Assembly (NCBI GenBank): GCA_001598975.1
Contig: BBXU01002240.1
Location: forward strand, 1-42,436
Reading direction: 5' to 3'
DNA from: Parachlorella kessleri
Taxonomy: Eukaryota; Chlorophyta; Trebouxiophyceae; Chlorellales; Chlorellaceae
DNA length: 42,436 bases
Within the stretch, counting starts at the first letter, position 1, and each line of letters opens with the position of its first letter. The notes below the pieces were generated by a model. That model did no database searches and was not told the origin of the DNA. It saw only the letters and a list, made by a program, of their open reading frames with translations. This document shows, one piece after another, positions 26,201 through 35,200 of this stretch. The translations under genes and the position numbers were made by a program.

Positions 26201-29200
26201 CCCTCCACCCCCACTCACCACCCCGCCGTTCCACACCAGCCACACCTGTTGGGTCGGAAGCCGCCCAGGAAGTCTGACACCTCGGTGTGCTGGTTGCAAT
26301 TGATGATGTGAAGGCGTCTGCCGCGCACAAACGCGGCCATCTGGCACACCGTGGTCTTCCCGGTGCCCGTCTCACCCACCAGTAGGGCCGGCTCTGAGTG
26401 CGCCAGGCACCGCTCAAGAAGCGAGTACCTGCATGGGGGGTGTGGGAGGGGAGACCAAAGCTTCTCACTGACATCCATGCTTTGCGCTATCCAATTGCCT
26501 TAGCACAGGCAACATGTGGTGCACTACCTACCAACAGGCGACGGTACAGATCAAGGCCTTCACTGGCAGCGTACGGACACTTCAGTGTGGGCACTCCAAC
26601 ATTGGACGAGCTCAAGCACAGCTTTCAGGTATACCAACGCACTCTTGCGCCCGCAAAGACACCGGCAGCAAGGCGCCTGTCCACGCTCCAGGCAGGCTAG
26701 AAGGTGCCATGCGTCCCGCTGGCTATGGTGACTCACATGCGGCTCATGCTCTTCGTCCAGACCACGCCCCCCAGCGCTGACTGCAGCGCTGCCACGTCAG
26801 CGACACTGCTGCCGCCACCACCGCCGCTGCTGCCGCCTTTGCTGGCCCCATCTGCGGTCTGAACTTCGGCACTCCCCACCGCCGCTCCTTGACGCGCGTC
26901 ACCAGAGGGTACAGCCTGCTGCGCCTGGTCCGCACCGGCAGAGGCGTGTGCCTGTGCCTCGGCTGCGGCCAGGGCCGCATGCAGCTGGCGCAGGGGTGCC
27001 CCGCCGTCCCGCCCGTACACAGCATCCATGTCCAACTGCAGGGTGACAAGGAACAGCTTTCAGACCATGCAAGGGTGTTGGCTGCTTCCAGTGCCGTGGG
27101 AGGCAGGCCGGCGGGAGACGGTTGTACCAGCAGGCAGCTGAATCTGCCTGCGCCCCACAGATGCGAAAAAAGCCCGCCCTAGCAGTCCCTGCAACCTGTA
27201 AGTTCAATCACTCCTAGGCTGGCCTTTAAGCAGGGCACGCCAGGCAGCAAGACAGCATCAACAAACATCAGGGGTTCATTGCGGCCACGGCAGCAATGCC
27301 AGTGGCGACATGGAGCCCGCATGGACTAGGTAGGCGAGACCCGCCCCTCTAGCCGCCCACCCTCACCTTGACCCTGAGCGCCTTTTCCAGCACCTCCTGC
27401 ACCGTCTGCCGCTCCTCCGCGCTGCGCAGCCGCTCTCCCAGCACAGCGTACCCGTCCTCACAGAGCTGCTGGTACCCCACAGCCCCACGGCCCGCCCACC
27501 TACAGGGAGCGGCGTCGCATACAGGCTCTGGGAGTGATGCCCTGTTCCACTACTCGGGTGCTGCTAGGCTTGTACTGTGTCGCCGGGTCCTTAGCTAACC
27601 CACGTTGGCAGGCCGCCAGGCGTGTTTCCAAGCTTTCAGGAGAGGTAGACCATTAACGGCATTTGCAGCCCGCCCACCAACCTGAATAGGTCCCGAGGCG
27701 TGATGAAGCCATGGCGGCCTGCAAACACGTTGCTGGAGGCGCGCCGCCGCTGCAGCTCCCGCATCACCGCCACCAGCTTGGAAGCGTAGCTGGGCGCGAT
27801 GGCGCACCTGCAGGAGCGGGGTGGATGCCAAAGGTCAGTGTGTCTCGTCCTTGGATGATGTTGGGGTTGGGTACGGTGGGTCAGGGTCAGTGCGGGAATA
27901 CCTGGCTATTGCACTTGCAAGCCCAGCTGCATGAAGCCACTTTGGAGCCAATCTGCCAACCTGCTGGCTCTTCGCCGGGACCACCATGAGCCACAAGAGG
28001 GAAGCCTGGCTGAGTTTGGGAGACGGGAGGTCAGGCACGTGTACCACCGCTGCCAAGGCACTGAACCTGGCCGATGCTAGCGGACAGCACGCAGGCGAGC
28101 AAGCGGTGGGGCGGCTCTCACCTCTTCTCCAGGATGGTGATCAGCTCTGTGTCGGGGATGTCGTCCACGTGTAGCTCCAAGAAGCGGGAGCGGAAGGCCC
28201 TGCATACCCCCAACAAAAACCTTCTCCTCCATCCCCTCTCACTACAGCATCGAGGGTGCTTCCCAGGGTGCCTCAAGAGGCACCCATAAACAGCCAGAGT
28301 GGTGTTGGGTGTCCTCCTGGCTGGCTGGCCACCCCGGGTAGTCTTAGCACCAGGGAAACCTGCTTCTGCCTTGCAGAGCGCTGTGCCTGCCTGCCAGCCA
28401 GCCAGCCAGCAACGAGGCCACCTGGCACCACCGTATGGACGACCAGGGCCTGGCAGCCGGGGTTGTGTGTGCGCTGCTGGTAGCCGCCGGTGCACTTGCC
28501 TGCTCAGGGTCTTGCGGCCGGCATAGATGCCTGGCGGGTTCTGGGTGGCGAACAGCATGAAGTGGGGGTGGGGCTTGACTGTCTCCTGCAGCTCCGGAAC
28601 ATACAGCTCGCGGTTGTCGTCCAGTAGCCTGCAAACACAAGCACAACACGGGGATAGTAAGTGCAGGGCTGCTTACTATGGCATGCCACTGAGAGCAGTC
28701 GGAGGGCGGCAGACTGACAGGTGAGCCCTCCTTGCGGGCCAGTGCGCAAGGCTATTGGCGCCGTGAGGAATCAGCAGGCGCTGCCTCCCGGGCATCTCTA
28801 GCGGTGCCCCCACCTGTTCAGCGCCTCCAAAACCTCTGTGGGTGCCAAGTTCAGCTCATCCAAGACGATCCAGTGCCCTTGGCGCACAGCCTGCAGCCAG
28901 CCAGCACCAAAATGGAGACAACGCGGAAGCCTGGGCCAGGCAGAAGCAGTTGACGATGCTGGCAAAGCAAGCGCTGAGTGCTTCCACTGCATCAGGCGTG
29001 CCACCACCTGGACCCAGCGCCCACCCTCGTAGCGGGCGGGCCTTCCTGCCGCTGGTAGGCGGACAGGGCAGCCGTGCTGTGGCTCAAAGAGGGCTAAGAG
29101 ACAGCAAGTCTAAAGGTGGCAAGCAAGCAAGCATGGGAGGCATAGAGGGCTCGGCCTGCTTACCTGGACCAGCAGGCCTTCGCGGAAGACCAGGCGCCCG

Positions 29201-32200
29201 CTCTCGTCACTCACATAGCTGCCCAGGTACTCCTGCAGGCATGCAGGCATGCACACCCAGCGCTCAGACAACGGACCCGCTTGGACCGGTCTCATGCAGG
29301 GCTGTGTGATAGAGGAGCACGTAGCCGCCACAAGTGAGAATTCCTGTATGCTAGCAACCACCACCCGCAAGTCGAATTTGGGATTGGGATTGGGAATGGG
29401 AATGGGAAAAGGAAACACAAAACGTCCACACGCATACCTCCTGTATACAACAATAAGCCGCACGCTGGGTTTGTTCCATGCCTGGGGGATACAGGTTTAT
29501 AAGGTTGCAGGTTCAGCCCCCAGACCCATAGGAGGCTTGACCCCCCCCCCCCAAAATGTCCCGGGCAGACTAGGCCCTCCTAGGTCCATGGCTGCCACGC
29601 CGCCCGGCAAGTCAGGGACACCCACCAGCCTCAGCCGCCCGGCCTCCTGCCTCCTGCCGCTGAACAAGAACATAAAGACAAGGAGCCCACCTGCAGGTCC
29701 GTCTGCTCATGGTTGTTGATGCGCACAAAGGCGTGGCCGGTCTGTGCGGCCAGGTAGGCCACTAGGGACGTCTTGCCGCTGGAAGTGGGACCCTGCCGCA
29801 CAGAGACCAGTACAGTCATCATCAGTCACCAACCACCCACGAACAGTTGGCATGGCACCATACCTTGCCCTTTGGGTGCAGCAGTCTTGATGAGCACAAC
29901 TCTAAAACACTTCCACTGGTCAGATGGTGGGCAAGGCGCAGCTAAGCCGTGCCCACCCGACAACCATCAGCACACTATGCGCCCCAAACAACACATACCA
30001 GCAAGCCAGCCAGCCACAAGCAGAAGCATCACCAGCTGCATCTGTACCCCGCAGGCCACCAATTAGGGAGGGCATGCCCTTTTCCTCCCATCACCCAACA
30101 GGGCTTTTGCTCCAAGCAACGAGGAGAGACAGCCACATGAGCGCCGCCTTGCCTGCAGCAGGATGGGGTAGCGGCGCAGCAGCACCGCCCTGGCCAGGTT
30201 GCGCAGGTGGTGGGTCACGGCGGGGGTCAGCACAAAGCTGCCCCCCTTGCCGTCACTCTCCTTGCTGTCAGGCAGCGGGGCGGGGCCAGTCTCTACCCAG
30301 AAGTGGTCGAAGAGCACATGGGAGGGCCCAGGGGGCGCTGGCGGCGCCCGCATGAGGGCCTGCAACGTCAGAGTAACCCTTCGCTCACGGCATGGCATGC
30401 CGGGAAGGCTCCTAGTGAGGGAGTGTCCAGTGCCTCAACACTGGACAGCAAAAACGGAAGGCAAGGGAGACTGCGTAAAAGGGCCAAGCCACAGGCAAGG
30501 CAGGGCCCACTGCCAGGTAGGCCTCAGGGAGCCCCACCACAGGGCAGGCAGGGCGGAGGTTTGAGAGGTTTTCTTAATGCCTTGCACTGAAGATGGAGAA
30601 CAGTCAAGAGTTCTAGCGCTTTCTGCAAATCCTAACAGGTTAGAAGTAGAGGGATTACATATCGAGTACCAACCTTGAGGGTCACGCCGGGGCCGACCAG
30701 GTGGTGATGCATAAGCTTCTCCAGGCGCGGGGCGCAGCCGGGGTCCAGCTGGGTGAGGAAGGACATGGCAAAGCCGTCGTACAGGGCTCGCTGCGGGGGC
30801 GGCAGCACAAGCGAGGAGCACGAACATGTCAGCAGGGTGGGTGATGTGACGGGGCCCAGCCAGAACGAGGGTGGCGATGGTAGGTGGTGGCAGGGATGCA
30901 GCGTCACAGGGGATGTATTGAGACATCGATGATACAGGCCGGGCACCCTCAGGCTTGTGAGCCGCGGCGTGTCAAATGACCACATGTGCTGCTGGCTATA
31001 GCCGGAAGGCCAAGTACCGGGGTCACAGGTTACCGTGCTGCATGCGTTGGCAGCACACCTGCAGGCCGTAGGTGGGCGTGGCTGCCGCTGCATACTCCAG
31101 CGCCCGGCACAGGGTGCGCAGGTTGTAGGCGGGCTTGTGGCCCGCCCCATCCTGGAGGTTCATGTCCTGCAGCCAGGCAGGCAGGCATCCAGTCAGCATA
31201 GTCCCCACCGGGAGGCGACCTCTCCCTGTCACAGCCACCCGACGACCTGACCTGACCTGACCTGACCTGACCTGACCTGAGCTGACCTGCAAGACATGGC
31301 AGTTGCCCTGGCCGTTGGCCAACCTAAAGCATCCCTTGCGGAACAGCTGTCAGTTGCTCATGCTACACCAGCTGTCACCCGGAACTGCGGCGTGCATTGC
31401 TCATTCTCCTCAACAGCTAGCTTGCACCGAGGCTTCAACCCTCCGGTCCCCCGCCCCCCGTCAGCACAGGGCCTCCAGCATATGCAACTCACCGCTTCAG
31501 CCTTGGCTGCCAAGTAGAAGTCCACCACCGCGTCGACCGGCAACCCCGCCGCCACCCCCGCCAGATACCCCGCCACGATGGCCGCCAGGTCAGCGCGCGC
31601 GGGCGGCTCGCCAATCCACAGCTCTGTGAAACGGTTGCGCAGCGGCGCAGGCAGGTCGCGCTTGCCTGCAGGGCGTGTGTGGTACAGGAGGTGTGACTTT
31701 TCAGTGGTGTCGGGGGCTCCCAACTGTACAGTCCTTCACATGGGGCGCACAGGCACCCACCAAGCATTGTTATCTCTATGAACTGCTCGGCTCCGGCGCC
31801 TCCAGGCTGTCAAGCACATGGTATCGGTGCGCATCCATGCTGCAGACTGCGGGCATCCTCATCCGCCCACGCCCAACCTGCGTCCGTGGCGGGGTTCATG
31901 GCTGCAAAGAGGCGGAAGTTGGGGTGGCGCGGGATGGAGGAGGCGTCTCCCCTCTCAGTGACCACCAGGCTCCCCTGGGCGCCCTCCAGCAGCCCAGCAA
32001 TGCGCTCCAAGGCCTGCACAGGTGGCAAAGCATGCTGCATGCTGGGTCGTGCTCCTGGAATGGAAACTCTGCCCCATACACGGTCCCGCTGGGGTGTTGA
32101 TGGTATGCAAATTGACGCCAGCAGCATATGCTTGCACCTCATGCACCATGCAGCAAATCAACGATCACTAGCTGGAGGGCAGTGAAGGGAGGCCTCAGGA

Positions 32201-35200
32201 GACAGAAGCTGGCATAACGCAGGGGTCGATACAGGCAGCAGCAGACCACTGGGGGCACGGAAGCGGGCTGCTCACAATACAAATAGGTCCGTGCATACCA
32301 AACAGAGGCCTGGAACCACCCAACCAGGTGGTAATTCCAGCCACCCACCTCTGGCGGCGCCAGGTTGACCTCGTCCAGCAGCAGCCACCACCCCTCCCTC
32401 ACGGCCCTCACCAGCACCCCCTCCACAAAAGCAAAGGCAAAGCCGCCCTCTGCGGCGGCGGCCGCCGCCTCTGCTGCGGTGAGATCTGTGCCAAAGCGCA
32501 GCCACTCCTCGCGCAGCGCTGCCGATAGGGCTTTGGCCAGGCTGATGGGGGCGCTGGCAGAGCCTGCGGCTGCTGGATCTTTGACTCGCTCAATCCCCTG
32601 CTTGGCCCGTTTGTTCTTCCGCTTGGGGGGCTCCATGTGGCTCTCCTGCAGCAGCAGGAAGGGGATGGCACACACCAGCGAACATGCTAGAGCCTTGGTA
32701 CGGCTGGCTGGCTGCAAAGCCCTCCCAAAAGCCTGAACAATGTGCATGTCGGGCTTGCCCACAGCCAATCACCAGGCGCATGCAGCCCGGAGGTGCCACC
32801 CCCACCAGCAAACCAGGTCCCTCAGTGACAGGAGGGACTGCAGGCCGAGGAAGCAAGGGAGGGGCAGGCTCCCAGTGGCGGCCGGCCCACCTTGTCAATT
32901 TTGTCGACCGCGCTCCTGAAGACCGCCACCAGCTGGCCCCACTTGCGCTTCTCGCCATACCTGGCCACGCTGGCCAGCAGCTTGTCGTTCTTGCCCCTGG
33001 GCCATGTGCGCCGCACCTGCAGGCCACGCCAGCGCAGCGCTCAGCCTGGGGCCAATCACCACGCCTCGTCAGCCATGCCAGCGCAGCGCTCAGCCAGGAA
33101 CCACTCATCACGCCTAGTCGTGTATGCCGTACCCGGGTGTTCACCCCACAGGAGCAGCGATGCCAAGGCTGGAGGGCTGCCGCTACAGCCACCCAGACGC
33201 ACCACCATGTGTGCATGTATGCAAACCAGCCCAGACTGAGCCACAGGGAACCCTTGCAAACCCACGTTACCCCCCAAACCCCTTGCTGCCGCGCGCAGCA
33301 GGCACACCTCCCATGGCTAGTATGCAAACTCTCCCACGGCGCCGCCTAGCACACGGACCTTGCTGCCGGCCCCTCCCAGGCTACCAACAGACGCCGCTCA
33401 CCAAGTCTGCAAAGGTGTCCAGCAGCGGCAGCACCGCGTCCGCGGGCTGCACCGGGCGGAAGCCCCCCAGCAGGTCGGACGAGTCAGTCTGCTGGCTCAG
33501 GTTGAGCACCACCAGCTTGGCGCCCACCTGCGCACAGGCAGCGGGCAGGCTCAGCGACATGACACACCCGGCAGGTCGCACCCTGGCGTGAAGGCTGTCC
33601 GGCAGAGGCCTGTCAATACCACGCAAGCAACGGCAGAGAATGCATCCGGCGGCTGCACTTGTTCTCTGGCTCGACACCGGCGGGCACATCACCACGAATT
33701 CCCCTCCAGTGTAGCATGCAGGCCTGTGCAGGTCACAGCTGCACTTTGAGCAAGGCAAGCTTGGGCATGGAGTCGCTCATGCCGCCACCTACCCACCCAC
33801 CTGCTTGGCAATCTGCTGTACCAGGGTGGTTTTGCCTGTGCCCGTCTCTCCAACCAGCAGCACCGGCTCAGTCTGCCCAGCAGCCACCGCAACGCGCTCC
33901 ATGTTTCTCAGCGCATGGCCGGTGGCTGCAAAACGTGACGGCCCGCTGCCGCCGCGAGGCGCCGCGGCGGCGGCCTGCAGCGCCTGCCGCGCCCCTACCG
34001 CCACCCCGGCGTCCAGTAGGGGGAGAGTGGCACGGCCAATGACAATGTTGGCGGCACCCAGCTCTACCGCTGGCTTGTGAAGGGAGGTGTACTGCGCCAA
34101 GGTTTCGCTGGGTACTGCCCAGAGCGTGCACAGCGCCTTCAACAGCCGGTCAGCTACCTGCAAGCACAGGCTTGGCAAATCGACATTGTATTCTCAAGTA
34201 GACGGGGGCCACCAGGCCAGGCTGTATGGGCACGGGAAGAAGTGCAGCGACCCAGCTCCACCCTTTCCGATGAACACTGCTGCACAATTAATTTCCATAT
34301 CAACACCTCACACGTTCGCCATGCTCCTTCTCAAAACTACCCTGGGAGGCTTCCCAGGCTACCACTACCAAGTGTGCCAGGCCCTTGCCCTCGTTCCCAC
34401 CTACCTCTGCCCTCCCTAGCAGCGCGCAGAAGCAATCAGCTGCCTCAAGAAAGGCCGCCTCCCGCACCGCCAGCGGCACTGCCGCAACCGAGGCCTGGTA
34501 GTCTGCCTCCAAGGACGCCTTGAGAGATCGTGAGAGCAGTGTGGAGTGCACCTGCAGGCATGGGGAACGAGGGGACGGCGCACAGTCAGGACGGCCTGCG
34601 TTGTTCGCTGACACAGCCACCAACTGCTCATGGCAGGCGGGTGGCACCGCTCCGTGGCCACCATGCGACATGAGCCGTGATCAGTGCATAGAGCAGACAA
34701 CACCACCCAAATTTTGAAGGAAGACCCCCGCTCCCGACGGCTCGCAGGCTGAAACTCACAGTGTGAATGCGGCTGCACCACTTGCCCAGGTCCCGCAGGC
34801 TGAAGTGCCGGCCTACAGCAAACCCCAGCTCGCCGGGCCGCACGCCCCCAGCCTCCAGCGCCGCAGCAACAGCCTCCTCTGCTGCATCGCTGTCATCACC
34901 CCCGTCAGTATCCTCGTGCTGCTGCGGCCGCGGACGGCTGCTGTGGCGGCTACTATGTGCAGCGCTGCTCCGCTGCCCATAGGCCGCCTGGAACAGCGCC
35001 AGCGTGGCCATAGCGTGGGGGAGCAGCGGCGCCAGGGCGGGGAACCTGCGGCCCAAGATGGCCTGTTGCTCGCGGCCGGAGGGCGGCTCGACTAATACAT
35101 AGTGGAAGAGGCCGCCCAGCAGGTCTTTCACGGCCTGGCTGCTGCCGTAGGCCCCCGAGGCTGTGCCGCCTGCAGAGCAGCACAGCAGCGAGCGGCCGCT

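Larger units (their letters stand above)
30153..34551 (-). other. MDN1: Midasin exons 7-16: AAA2 module with basic insert
   Basis: Exons 34551-34405, 34157-33801, 33527-33402, 33016-32891, 32645-32349, 32013-31878, 31665-31493, 31166-31059, 30790-30674 and 30359-30153. Walker A GETGTGKT is at 33851-33828 (about residue 780), followed by LNLSQQTDSSDLLGGFRP. Exons 10-11 encode the AAA2-specific insert, with GEKRKWGQL and the basic run PPKRKNKRAK, which is nuclear-localisation-like. Walker B is WWLLLDEVNLAPPE (exon 11). The sensor segment is FRLFAAMNPATDAG (exon 12), and an arginine-finger-type LRNRFTELW follows in exon 13. The last exon ends YPILLQ and joins directly to the AAA3 Walker A through an intron whose donor is GC (CAG|GCAAGG at 30152), not GT. 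Confidence 0.9.

Noticed and set aside
25531..26277. 248-residue open frame on the plus strand
   Set aside because: It lies antisense to midasin exons 25-26, is Ser/Arg/Ala-rich and matches no family; it is a by-product of GC-rich coding sequence.
29490..29552. GGTTCAGCCCC followed by a C12 run, suggesting a SINE tail
   Set aside because: There is only a partial B-box match and no A box, and poly(C) is not a usual SINE tail; left as low-complexity intron sequence.
29792..29830. ATGATGA on the minus strand as a box C/D snoRNA C box in a midasin intron
   Set aside because: Only about 25 nt remain before the exon, with no D box or terminal stem.
32590..33327. 245-residue open frame on the minus strand
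   Set aside because: It is out of frame with the conserved midasin exons 10 and 11 it overlaps and has no recognisable domain.
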